Both the position numbers and the translations under genes were made by a program. This document shows positions 50,831 to 58,820 of a stretch of 64,000 nt of DNA, one piece after another; positions within the stretch are counted from its first letter, which is position 1; each line of letters starts with the position of its first letter. The DNA comes from Arthrobacter_B citreus (GTDB lineage Bacteria > Actinomycetota > Actinomycetes > Actinomycetales > Micrococcaceae): NCBI RefSeq assembly GCF_042429235.1, contig NZ_JBHMBA010000008.1; one strand, written 5' to 3'. A model generated the notes under the pieces. That model saw only the letters and a program-made list of their open reading frames with translations. It ran no database searches and was not told the origin of the DNA.

Positions 50831-52996
50831 GTGACAGACACCACTGACCTGACAACAGGTGTGGACTCAGCCAACGCCGGAACAAACGGCGAAGCTGCTT
50901 CAAAAAGCTCCGGTCTTGCGGGCCTCAAGCTCGCGCAGCTGCAGGCTCTGGCCGGCCAGCTGGGTATTACCGGCGGGTCCCGCATGCGCAAGGGAGACCT
51001 GGTAACGGCAATCTCCAACCACCAGCGCGGGGGCGCAGTTGCCGACCGCCCGGTCCGCGGTGCGAAGACTGATGCAGCCCAGGGCGACGGAGCGAAGGCA
51101 GGCGCCGAGCGCGCAGCCGCTCCGGTTGCCGCTGCTGCCGAAGCACCCGCCGCCGAGCAGGCCGCTCCCGAGCGTCCGGCCCGCACCCGAAACCGCAACC
51201 GCCGCGCTGCCAGTGACGGAGTCGTCACTGCGCCGGCCGCGGAAGCACCGGCTCAGGCTCCCGCCGAGGCACCGGCCGCCCAGGCTGAAGCGCCCCGCGA
51301 GGAAGCCCCGCGCGAAGACAACCAGCGTGAGCGCGGCAACCGCCGTTCACGCAGCCGCCGCGCGGACAGCGATGCCTCCGACAACGGGCGCGATTCCCGT
51401 CAGGACAAGGCTGAGCAGAACGGCAAGGCCGAGCAGAACACCGAATCCGCGCCGTCGAACACGTCGGAATCCGGCAACGGGACCGCAGAGCGCACGTCCG
51501 AGGACCGCGGCCGCGACAACAACCGGGGTGAGCGGGAGAACAGGCGCGAGAACAACCGCGGCGACCGCGAGAACAACCGCGAGAACAGCCGCGGCGACCG
51601 CGAGAACAACCGCGAGAACAACCGTGGCGACCGCGAGAACAACCGCAGCGACCGCGACGACAACGAAGAAAACGGCCGCGGGCGCAACCGCCGCAACCGG
51701 AACCGCAACGACCGCAATGACCGCGGCGACCGCAACGACCGCCATGACCGCAGCGACCGCAATGACCGGTTCCGCGACCGCAACGAGCGCCGCCGCAACC
51801 GGAACCAGAACCCGGACGTGGACGATGTCGAGGTCACCGAAGACGACGTCCTGCTGCCCGTCGCGGGCATCCTGGATGTCCTCGAGAACTACGCATTTGT
51901 GCGCACCTCCGGCTACCTGCCGGGACCGAACGACGTCTACGTGTCCCTGGCCCAGGTCAAGAAGTACAACCTGCGCAAGGGCGACGCCGTTGTCGGAGCC
52001 ATCCGCGCTCCCCGCGAAGGCGAGAACCAGGGCGGAAACCAGCGCCAGAAGTTCAACGCGCTGGTCCGCCTGACCACGGTCAACGGCAAGCCCGCCGAGG
52101 ACAACAAGGACCGCGTGGAGTTCTCCAAGCTGGTTCCGCTGTACCCCTCCGAGCGTCTGCGCCTGGAGACCTCCGCCAAGGTCATCGGCCCCCGCGTCAT
52201 TGACCTGGTGGCCCCGATCGGCAAGGGCCAGCGCGGCCTGATCGTGTCCCCGCCGAAGGCCGGCAAGACGCTGATCCTGCAGGCCATCGCCAACGCCATC
52301 ACGATCAACAATCCTGAGGTCCACCTCATGATGGTTCTCGTGGACGAGCGCCCCGAAGAAGTCACGGACATGCAGCGCACGGTCAAGGGCGAGGTCATTG
52401 CCTCCACCTTCGACCGTCCCGCCGATGACCACACCACGGTGGCCGAGCTGGCCATCGAGCGTGCCAAGCGCCTCGTGGAAATGGGGAACGACGTCGTTGT
52501 CCTCCTGGACTCCATGACCCGCCTGGGCCGTGCCTACAACCTGGCCGCTCCGGCGTCGGGCCGTATCCTTTCCGGTGGTGTGGATTCCTCCGCGCTGTAC
52601 CCGCCCAAGCGTTTCTTCGGTGCTGCCCGCAACATCGAAAACGGCGGATCGCTGACCATCCTGGCCACGGCCCTGGTGGAAACCGGTTCCAAGATGGACG
52701 AGGTCATCTTCGAGGAGTTCAAGGGCACCGGCAACATGGAACTGCGCCTGTCCCGCAACCTCGCGGACAAGCGCATCTTCCCGGCCGTGGACGTCAACGC
52801 GTCCGGTACCCGCCGCGAAGAGAACCTGCTCTCGCCCGACGAGGTCAAGATCATGTGGAAGCTGCGCCGCGTGCTCTCCGGCCTGGACACCCAGCAGGCG
52901 CTGGAGCTGCTCACCGGAAAGATCCGTGAGACGCAGTCCAACGTTGAGTTCCTGATGCAGGTCCAGCAGACCACCCTGGGCACCAAGGACAACTAG
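50831..52996 (+). CDS. rho: Transcription termination factor Rho with an actinobacterial insert
   Basis: The 721-residue protein has a Rho_N helix domain (LKLAQLQALAGQLGITGGSR then MRKGDLV), a low-complexity region of about 280 residues first rich in Ala/Pro/Glu and then in Arg/Asn/Asp, the primary RNA-binding fold (LLPVAGILDVLENYAFVRTS), and the ATPase ring: Walker A SPPKAGKTLILQ, VLVDERPEEVTDM, VVVLLDSMTRLGRAYN, and the C-terminal RREENLLSP. E. coli Rho is 419 residues, so the insert accounts for the difference; a similar long insert is known in Micrococcus and mycobacteria, where it adds RNA affinity. Start is GTG 50831. Confidence 0.95.
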   Translation: MTDTTDLTTGVDSANAGTNGEAASKSSGLAGLKLAQLQALAGQLGITGGSRMRKGDLVTAISNHQRGGAVADRPVRGAKTDAAQGDGAKAGAERAAAPVAAAAEAPAAEQAAPERPARTRNRNRRAASDGVVTAPAAEAPAQAPAEAPAAQAEAPREEAPREDNQRERGNRRSRSRRADSDASDNGRDSRQDKAEQNGKAEQNTESAPSNTSESGNGTAERTSEDRGRDNNRGERENRRENNRGDRENNRENSRGDRENNRENNRGDRENNRSDRDDNEENGRGRNRRNRNRNDRNDRGDRNDRHDRSDRNDRFRDRNERRRNRNQNPDVDDVEVTEDDVLLPVAGILDVLENYAFVRTSGYLPGPNDVYVSLAQVKKYNLRKGDAVVGAIRAPREGENQGGNQRQKFNALVRLTTVNGKPAEDNKDRVEFSKLVPLYPSERLRLETSAKVIGPRVIDLVAPIGKGQRGLIVSPPKAGKTLILQAIANAITINNPEVHLMMVLVDERPEEVTDMQRTVKGEVIASTFDRPADDHTTVAELAIERAKRLVEMGNDVVVLLDSMTRLGRAYNLAAPASGRILSGGVDSSALYPPKRFFGAARNIENGGSLTILATALVETGSKMDEVIFEEFKGTGNMELRLSRNLADKRIFPAVDVNASGTRREENLLSPDEVKIMWKLRRVLSGLDTQQALELLTGKIRETQSNVEFLMQVQQTTLGTKDN
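51498..51810 (+). repeat. Arg/Asn/Asp-rich tandem repeats inside rho
   Basis: Imperfect copies of a unit encoding RGDRENNREN run through this stretch, then shorten to NDRGDRNDRHDRSDR-type pairs. The DNA repeat (cgcgagaacaaccg and relatives) is regular enough for slippage, so length may vary between strains. Confidence 0.85.
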
Positions 52997-53003
52997 CTGC
53001 CTT

Positions 53004-53059
53004 ACGAGCCGCTCATGCCCCCTCCCGCTGTCAGCGGGCAGGGGGTCTGGGCGGCTCGT
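53004..53059 (+). terminator. Large hairpin after rho
   Basis: Outer arms ACGAGCCGC and GCGGCTCGT enclose an inner stem of CCCCC-T-CCCGCT pairing with AGCGGG-CA-GGGGG. No T-run follows. It begins eight bases after the rho stop and probably ends or stabilises the rho transcript. Confidence 0.55.
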
Positions 53060-53139
53060 GCGTTAACGCCTGGAACCAAAGGGCGGACAAAACGATAAAC
53101 TTCCATGTGGGAAACACAGCTGAAAGAGGAATCCAGAAC

Positions 53140-54219
53140 ATGTTTGAGTCCATACAGGGTCTGTTGGATGAGCACGAGGAGCTGCAGCTGCGGCTTTCCG
53201 ATCCGGCAGTGCACGCGGACCAGGGGCTGGCCCGCCGGCTTGGCCGGCGCTACGCCGAACTCAGCCGCATCGTGGACGCGTACAACAAGTGGCACGCCCT
53301 CGAGGACGATCTTGCGGCCGCAGCCGAAATGGCAGCCGAGGATCCGGAATTCGCAGCCGAGGTTCCGGTCCTGAAGGAAGCCCTCGACGACGCCCAGGAA
53401 AAGCTGCGCCGGCTGCTGATCCCGCGTGACCCCAACGACGGCCGGGACGTCATCATTGAGGTCAAGGGCGGCGAAGGCGGCGACGAGGCGGCACTGTTTG
53501 CCGGCGACCTGCTGCGCATGTACACCCGCTACGCCGAGCACCGCGGCTGGCGCACCGAAATCATCACGGCCACGGAGTCGGATCTGGGCGGCTACAAGGA
53601 CGTCTCGATGGCGATCAAGGGGTCCTCCAACGATCCGGCCGAGGGCGTCTACGCCCGCCTGAAGTACGAAGGCGGAGTGCACCGCGTGCAGCGTGTCCCC
53701 GTCACGGAATCTCAGGGCCGGATCCACACGTCGGCGGCCGGCGTGCTGGTGCTGCCCGAAGTGGACGAGCCCGAAGAAGTCGAAATCAGCCAGAACGACC
53801 TGAAGATCGATGTCTACCGCTCCTCGGGTCCGGGCGGCCAGTCGGTGAACACGACCGACTCCGCCGTGCGCATCACCCACCTTCCCACCGGGATTGTGGT
53901 GGCCATGCAGAACGAGAAGTCGCAGCTGCAGAACCGTGAAGCAGCCATGCGCGTGCTGCGTTCCCGCATCCTGGCGCACGAGCAGGAGAAGATCGACGCC
54001 GCGAACTCCGACATCCGGAAGTCGCAGATCCGCACCATGGACCGCTCCGAGCGGATCCGCACGTACAACTACCCGGAGAACCGGATTGTGGACCACCGCA
54101 CCGGCTACAAGGCCTACAACCTCGACACCGTCATGAACGGTGACCTTGAAGCCGTGGTGCAGGCCGCCATCGAGATGGACGAGCAGGCCCGCCTCGACGC
54201 CATTGGTGACGAGAACTAA
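53140..54219 (+). CDS. prfA: Peptide chain release factor 1
   Basis: The 359-residue factor shows the RF1 recognition region RVPVTESQGRIHTSAAGVLV (PxT form, reading UAA/UAG) and the catalytic GGQ in SSGPGGQSVNTTDSAVRITH, plus the ENRIVDHRTGYKAYNLD end. I chose ATG 53140, which has an AGAGGA site and the family N terminus MFESIQGLLDEHEEL. It is eight bases upstream of prmC, the gene for the enzyme that methylates its GGQ glutamine. Confidence 0.95.
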   Translation: MFESIQGLLDEHEELQLRLSDPAVHADQGLARRLGRRYAELSRIVDAYNKWHALEDDLAAAAEMAAEDPEFAAEVPVLKEALDDAQEKLRRLLIPRDPNDGRDVIIEVKGGEGGDEAALFAGDLLRMYTRYAEHRGWRTEIITATESDLGGYKDVSMAIKGSSNDPAEGVYARLKYEGGVHRVQRVPVTESQGRIHTSAAGVLVLPEVDEPEEVEISQNDLKIDVYRSSGPGGQSVNTTDSAVRITHLPTGIVVAMQNEKSQLQNREAAMRVLRSRILAHEQEKIDAANSDIRKSQIRTMDRSERIRTYNYPENRIVDHRTGYKAYNLDTVMNGDLEAVVQAAIEMDEQARLDAIGDEN

Positions 54220-54227
54220 CGTCTGCG

Positions 54228-55124
54228 ATGGAATCCACCACACTGGCGGCGGCCCTGCGCGAGGCCGCCGCCATCCTGGCCGGGGCGGGCGTTCCCACGC
54301 CCGCCGTTGACGCGGAGCTGCTGGCCGCACACCTGCTGGGAGAATCCCGCGGGCGCGTCAAGGCACTGGCCTTCACCGACGCACCGGTGCCGCCCGGCTA
54401 CGGGGAGCTCGTCGCCGAGCGCGCGGCCCGCATTCCACTGCAGCACCTGACCGGCACGGCTTCGTTCCGCTACCTGGAGCTGCAGGTGGGCCCGGGGGTC
54501 TTTGTGCCCCGCCCGGAGACAGAGACGGTGGCCCAACTGGCCATCGATGCCGCACAGCGGGCCGCCGCTGCCGGCGCCGCGCCCGTCAAGGCCGTGGACC
54601 TGGGCACCGGATCAGGGGCAATTGCCGCCGCCCTGGCCACTGAGGTTCCCGAAGCAGAGGTCCACGCAGTGGAACTGAGCCCGCTGGCGCTGGCCTGGGC
54701 ACGCCGGAACCTGGACCCCTTGGGGGTCCACCTCCTGCACGGGGACCTGCGCACGGCCCTGGCCGACGCCAACGGAACGTTCGACGTGGTGGTTTCCAAT
54801 CCGCCCTATGTTCCGGAGGACGCCGTTCCCAACGAACCGGAGGCCGCGGTGCATGATCCTTCCATGGCCCTGTACGGCGGAGGGAAGGACGGACTGGAGC
54901 TGCCGCTGGCGGCGGCCGGGACCGCGGCGCGCCTGCTGCATACCGCCGGATACTTCGTCATGGAGCACGCCGAGGTGCAGGCGGAGCGGATCGCGGCGCT
55001 GCTCGCTGCGGAACCGTGCTGGCAGGACGTGGCGACCCATACTGATCTCAACGGCCGGCCGCGGGCAACCTCCGCCGTGCGGACGGCACATCCCATCCAC
55101 TACGAAGGACAGAACCCGGCGTGA
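54228..55124 (+). CDS. prmC: Peptide chain release factor N5-glutamine methyltransferase
   Basis: A 298-residue SAM-dependent enzyme: N-terminal helical domain (VPTPAVDAELLAAHLLG), the HemK/PrmC block VPRPETETVAQLAI, SAM loop VDLGTGSGAIAAALA, and the substrate-binding NPPYVPEDAVP. It methylates the GGQ glutamine of release factors. It follows prfA closely and overlaps the next gene by four bases (GTGA). Confidence 0.94.
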   Translation: MESTTLAAALREAAAILAGAGVPTPAVDAELLAAHLLGESRGRVKALAFTDAPVPPGYGELVAERAARIPLQHLTGTASFRYLELQVGPGVFVPRPETETVAQLAIDAAQRAAAAGAAPVKAVDLGTGSGAIAAALATEVPEAEVHAVELSPLALAWARRNLDPLGVHLLHGDLRTALADANGTFDVVVSNPPYVPEDAVPNEPEAAVHDPSMALYGGGKDGLELPLAAAGTAARLLHTAGYFVMEHAEVQAERIAALLAAEPCWQDVATHTDLNGRPRATSAVRTAHPIHYEGQNPA

Positions 55125-55786
55125 CTACCACCTATGACTGCACCGACCCGGACGGCCTGAGCGAGGGCCTGGCAAAAGCGCACCAGGCCATCAGCGCCAA
55201 GCAGTGCGTGGTGCTGCCCACCGACACCGTCTACGGCATCGGAGCCGACGCATTTTCACCGCAGGCTGTTGCCACCCTGCTCGCCGCCAAGGGCCGCGGC
55301 CGGTCGATGCCCCCGCCCGTGCTGATTCCCCGGATGCAGACCATGGAAGGGCTGGCCGTGGACATTTCCGCCGACGCGCGGGCACTGGCCGAGGCATTCT
55401 GGCCCGGCGGGCTGACGCTGATCTTCCATTCCCAGCCTTCCCTGACCTGGGACCTGGGGGACACCCTCGGCACCGTGGCGCTGCGGATGCCCGATGACCG
55501 CATCGCGCTGGAGCTGCTGGCGCTGACCGGACCGATGGCTGTTTCCTCGGCCAACCGCACCGGAAACCCCGCGGCCCGGACGGCCGCCGAGGCACGGGAA
55601 CAGCTGGCCGAATCCGTGGAGGTCTACCTCGAAGCCGGGCAACGGCCCGAGCACGGCACGGACGGAGTGCCGTCGACGATCGTTGACGCCACCTCGGACA
55701 TCCTGCGGGTGGTCCGGCTTGGCGCCATCAGCCTCGAGCAGCTGCAGGCCGTGGTGCCCGGAGTCCAGGGCCTGGAAGAGGGCTAG
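55121..55786 (+). CDS. L-threonylcarbamoyladenylate synthase (Sua5/YrdC/YciO family)
   Basis: The 221-residue YrdC-domain protein has VVLPTDTVYGIGADAFSPQAV, the KGRGRSMPPPVLIP basic patch, LAEAFWPGGLTLIF, and SSANRTGNPAARTA. It makes threonylcarbamoyl-AMP for the t6A37 modification of ANN-decoding tRNAs. Start is GTG 55121, overlapping prmC. Its TAG stop shares the CTAG at 55783-55786 with the stop of the convergent epimerase gene. Confidence 0.93.
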   Translation: MTTTYDCTDPDGLSEGLAKAHQAISAKQCVVLPTDTVYGIGADAFSPQAVATLLAAKGRGRSMPPPVLIPRMQTMEGLAVDISADARALAEAFWPGGLTLIFHSQPSLTWDLGDTLGTVALRMPDDRIALELLALTGPMAVSSANRTGNPAARTAAEAREQLAESVEVYLEAGQRPEHGTDGVPSTIVDATSDILRVVRLGAISLEQLQAVVPGVQGLEEG

Positions 55787-56793
55787 CGGCGGGCCGGTTC
55801 CCGGACCCGCTGGGAGCGCAGGACTTCCTGTACCCGGGGTTCGGGAACATTGCCGGTGGACTCGGCCCAGCCCGGCTCCTGCCGCTGTCCAAACCACATC
55901 ATTTCCAGCCGGCGCAGCGGCCCGTGCAGCCGTTCGCCGGCCAGGGAAGAGAGCCGGTAGCCGCACCACAGCGCGCTTCGGCACAGCCATGCGGGCAGGC
56001 GGACCGGCCGGCGGCCGCCCGCGGCTTCCAGCACTCCCGCGACGGTGGAGCGTTCCCACGGCTGCAGGACGACGGCGGGCACCCTGCCCGTGTGCTGCCC
56101 GACCGTGATAATGAACTGCACCAGTGAACCCACCGAGCTGACCGGCGACGGAGCCGTACCGGCGCCGGCGACCGAAGCCAGCGGGGACGCGGCGAGCCGG
56201 GCGAGCGTGGCCGTGGTGGGCCGGCCCGGCCCCTGCACGGATGTGGCCCGGACCGTCACGGCACTGCATTCGCGGCTGGTGCGGGCAGCCAAGGCGCGTT
56301 CTCCAAGGGCCTTGGACCGTGAATAGGCGGAGAACGGCTGCACATAGCTTGTTTCGTCGAGGTACTGGCGGTGGCCCTGGACCGCGGCACTGCTCAGGTG
56401 CACAAACCGCCGCACTCCGGCGTCATCCGCCGCCTCGGCAATCAGCACCGGCAGCAGGGAATTCGCGCCGCGCAGGTCGGGGGAGTCCGTTCCGCCCGGT
56501 GTTGCCAGCCCGGCGGCATTGATGACCACGGATGCTCCGGAGAGCGCTGCGGCGAGTTCGGACCGGACGCCGCCCAGCGCCTCCGCTTCCGCGAGGATTC
56601 CGGCAGCGTCCGTGGCCGCTGACTTCAGCCGCGGCGCCGGCACTTTCCTAACCGTGATTCCGGCGTCCTCCAGCCCCGCGCAGACCCTCCCGCCGATGAA
56701 GCCGGTGGACCCAAGCACCACCCAGACCGGTGCCGGGGGAGCGGGCTGCTCCGCGCCTGGGGATTCCTGCGGGGACGGGAGATGCTGCGTCAA
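55783..56793 (-). CDS. NAD-dependent epimerase/dehydratase family protein (extended SDR)
   Basis: The 336-residue protein has an N-terminal nucleotide-binding loop VLGSTGFIGGRV, later VHLSSAAVQG and the catalytic YSRSK in FSAYSRSKALGE (Tyr and Lys). The substrate is likely a nucleotide sugar or a lipid-linked sugar, from context. The start is ambiguous: TTG 56793 overlaps the glycosyltransferase stop (TTGA), in line with the other tight junctions of this operon; the open frame continues to 56892. Last gene of a three-gene glycan operon. Confidence 0.8.
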   Translation of the reverse strand: MTQHLPSPQESPGAEQPAPPAPVWVVLGSTGFIGGRVCAGLEDAGITVRKVPAPRLKSAATDAAGILAEAEALGGVRSELAAALSGASVVINAAGLATPGGTDSPDLRGANSLLPVLIAEAADDAGVRRFVHLSSAAVQGHRQYLDETSYVQPFSAYSRSKALGERALAARTSRECSAVTVRATSVQGPGRPTTATLARLAASPLASVAGAGTAPSPVSSVGSLVQFIITVGQHTGRVPAVVLQPWERSTVAGVLEAAGGRRPVRLPAWLCRSALWCGYRLSSLAGERLHGPLRRLEMMWFGQRQEPGWAESTGNVPEPRVQEVLRSQRVREPARR

Positions 56794-57767
56794 ACCTGGT
56801 TCCGATCGTGGTGGGAGGTGCCCGGCAGCGGCTGCATGGGCTGCCAGGATGTATCTTGCATGATGCGCCGGCTCTCCCGCCACCCGCGCCACAGGCTGCC
56901 CACGCCGGAAATGCGGTGCTCGACGGCGATGAGCCGCAGCACCTCCTTGGCTGCCGTCAGCACCGTGCCCACGGCAAATCCGGCGCGGCGGTACCTGCCG
57001 TGCGCCTGCAGGTACTGGGCGGTGTGGCCGCGGTTGCGCATGGAGTAAAAGCGGCTGAGGTCGCTGGAGTCATTGAGGTGGCGGATACCGAGGTCAATCT
57101 GCTTCTGCGGGCGGACCTTCTGGAGCACAAAGTCATTCACGTACATCACGTCCGTCAGCTGCGACGCGAGCCAGCCGTAGATCTCGTCGTCACCGTTGAT
57201 GAAGTAGCGTGCGTCCGGCAGCCCAATCCGGCGGACCAGGTCCGCCGAGATCAGCATGCCTTCGAAGCAGCCCACATTGGTGGCAAAGACCGGCGAGTCC
57301 CGGAAGACATTGCCGTGGATGGGGATGTGGATGCCCAGGAACGGCAGGAAGCGGTGCTGCCAGAAGAACGGGTTGCCCGCGTCGTCCAGCCGCCGCCCGT
57401 GCACGCACTGATACGTTCCGGTCCACTTCGCCAGGGCCGCCCCCGCGCCGGGGAGAACGACGACGTCGTCGTCCATCACCCACAGCCAGGACGCGCCCTC
57501 GTTGAGGGCACGCTCCACGCCGGCAGCGAAGCCGCCGGCACCGCCGGCGTTGACCGGCAGCCGGAGGTTGACCACGGGCATGGAAAGCATGGACGCGGCG
57601 GCGGCAATGGTGTCCTGCGTGTCGTCGGTGCTGGCGTTGTCCACGACGATGATCCGTTCGGGAGCCGGAGCCATGTCCGCCACCGACTCCAGCAGCCCCC
57701 GCAGGTACCGGGACCGGTTGAACGTGGTGATGACGAGTGTCAGCGCGGCGTTCTCGGAGGCGCTCAT
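56790..57767 (-). CDS. Family 2 glycosyltransferase (galactofuranosyl-/rhamnosyltransferase-like)
   Basis: A 325-residue GT-A enzyme: TLVITTFNRSRYLRGLLESV, IIVVDNASTDDTQDTI, the DDD metal motif in LWVMDDDVVVLPG, and the acceptor-side INGDDEIYGWLASQL. This layout is shared with actinobacterial galactofuranosyl and rhamnosyl transferases. ATG 57767 overlaps the upstream transferase stop by one base (TGATG). Cytoplasmic face of the membrane is likely. Confidence 0.87.
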   Translation of the reverse strand: MSASENAALTLVITTFNRSRYLRGLLESVADMAPAPERIIVVDNASTDDTQDTIAAAASMLSMPVVNLRLPVNAGGAGGFAAGVERALNEGASWLWVMDDDVVVLPGAGAALAKWTGTYQCVHGRRLDDAGNPFFWQHRFLPFLGIHIPIHGNVFRDSPVFATNVGCFEGMLISADLVRRIGLPDARYFINGDDEIYGWLASQLTDVMYVNDFVLQKVRPQKQIDLGIRHLNDSSDLSRFYSMRNRGHTAQYLQAHGRYRRAGFAVGTVLTAAKEVLRLIAVEHRISGVGSLWRGWRESRRIMQDTSWQPMQPLPGTSHHDRNQV

Positions 57768-58663
57768 CAGAACCCGAAATCCGACGGCGGCCCGAACCGG
57801 CCGCGCATGCCGGAAGCATAGGCGCGCAGCCAGGACACAAATCCGCGCGGATCGCGGGTCTTGGCAAAGTGCACCGGATACCCCACTGCGTCGGCGGCGA
57901 AGGAGCGCAGGCGCTTGTATTTCCACGTCAGGTGACCGCGGTTGCGGTAGAAGTAGAACTGTTTGAAGGCATTTTCCGGAACCAGCACGTGCAGCCGTTC
58001 GCCGGCCACCTGCTGTACCTCGCCCCAGGCCGCGGGATGGGTCAGGGCGACTGACGTCACTGTGCCGAACCGCACTCCGGCCCGGCGCAGCCGGATCATG
58101 AAGTCGGTTTCGTCACCGCGGATGAACAGGCGGAGATCCGGAAGCCCGACCCGGAAAAACACATCAGCGCGGATCAGGGCACCGTTGAAAAAGTGTCCGA
58201 CGCCGGGAATGAAGCCCAGCTTCTCCACCTCGGCGCGGTCGTGTGTCAGCTTGCCGTTCAGGCGGAAATGGAAGGACAGCGTGTCCGGATGCCCGGGGGC
58301 CACTACCAGGGGCAGGACAACATCCATCTTGTGTTCACGGGCCGCGTCCAGCAGCGCCGCGAGGCACTCCGGATCCTCCGGATGGGCGTCGTCGTCCATG
58401 ATCCAGATCCACTCGGCGCCGGAGGCCAGGGCCGAAAGGATGGCCAGCGAAAAACCGCCGGCACCGCCCAGGTTTGTCTTGGACCGGATGTACGTGACCG
58501 GCGCGGGCGAGGCTTCAGCGATATCCTGAACCGGAGTGTTCCCTGAATCCACCAAGGAAACTGACGTAATGTTGCCGGTCTGGGCAGCCAACGAGCCCAA
58601 GAGCACGGCAACGTCATCGGGACGGTCGAAGGTTACTGCTGCTACGGCCACTGAGTCCGGCAA
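57767..58663 (-). CDS. Family 2 glycosyltransferase
   Basis: A 298-residue paralogue of the next gene: AVAAVTFDRPDDVAVLLGSL, SVSLVDSGNTPVQDI, the metal motif WIWIMDDDAHPEDPE, and FIRGDETDFMIRLRRAG. Start is TTG 58663, chosen because an AAAGGA site lies six bases upstream and the family N terminus begins there. It leads a three-gene operon and is divergent from the CapD-like gene, whose product could supply the sugar donor. Confidence 0.87.
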   Translation of the reverse strand: MPDSVAVAAVTFDRPDDVAVLLGSLAAQTGNITSVSLVDSGNTPVQDIAEASPAPVTYIRSKTNLGGAGGFSLAILSALASGAEWIWIMDDDAHPEDPECLAALLDAAREHKMDVVLPLVVAPGHPDTLSFHFRLNGKLTHDRAEVEKLGFIPGVGHFFNGALIRADVFFRVGLPDLRLFIRGDETDFMIRLRRAGVRFGTVTSVALTHPAAWGEVQQVAGERLHVLVPENAFKQFYFYRNRGHLTWKYKRLRSFAADAVGYPVHFAKTRDPRGFVSWLRAYASGMRGRFGPPSDFGF

Positions 58664-58820
58664 AATGGTCCTTTCGAGGCAACCCGGATGAGCGGCACAA
58701 GCCGAACGGAGAAGGGTGTGCAGTTAGAATGCTGATGAGTTTCCAGTCTATTACACCGGATTCTTCCGAACTGTGTTGCAACCACCGAGAAGAGAACCGG
58801 GGAATTACCCGTTGAGGATT

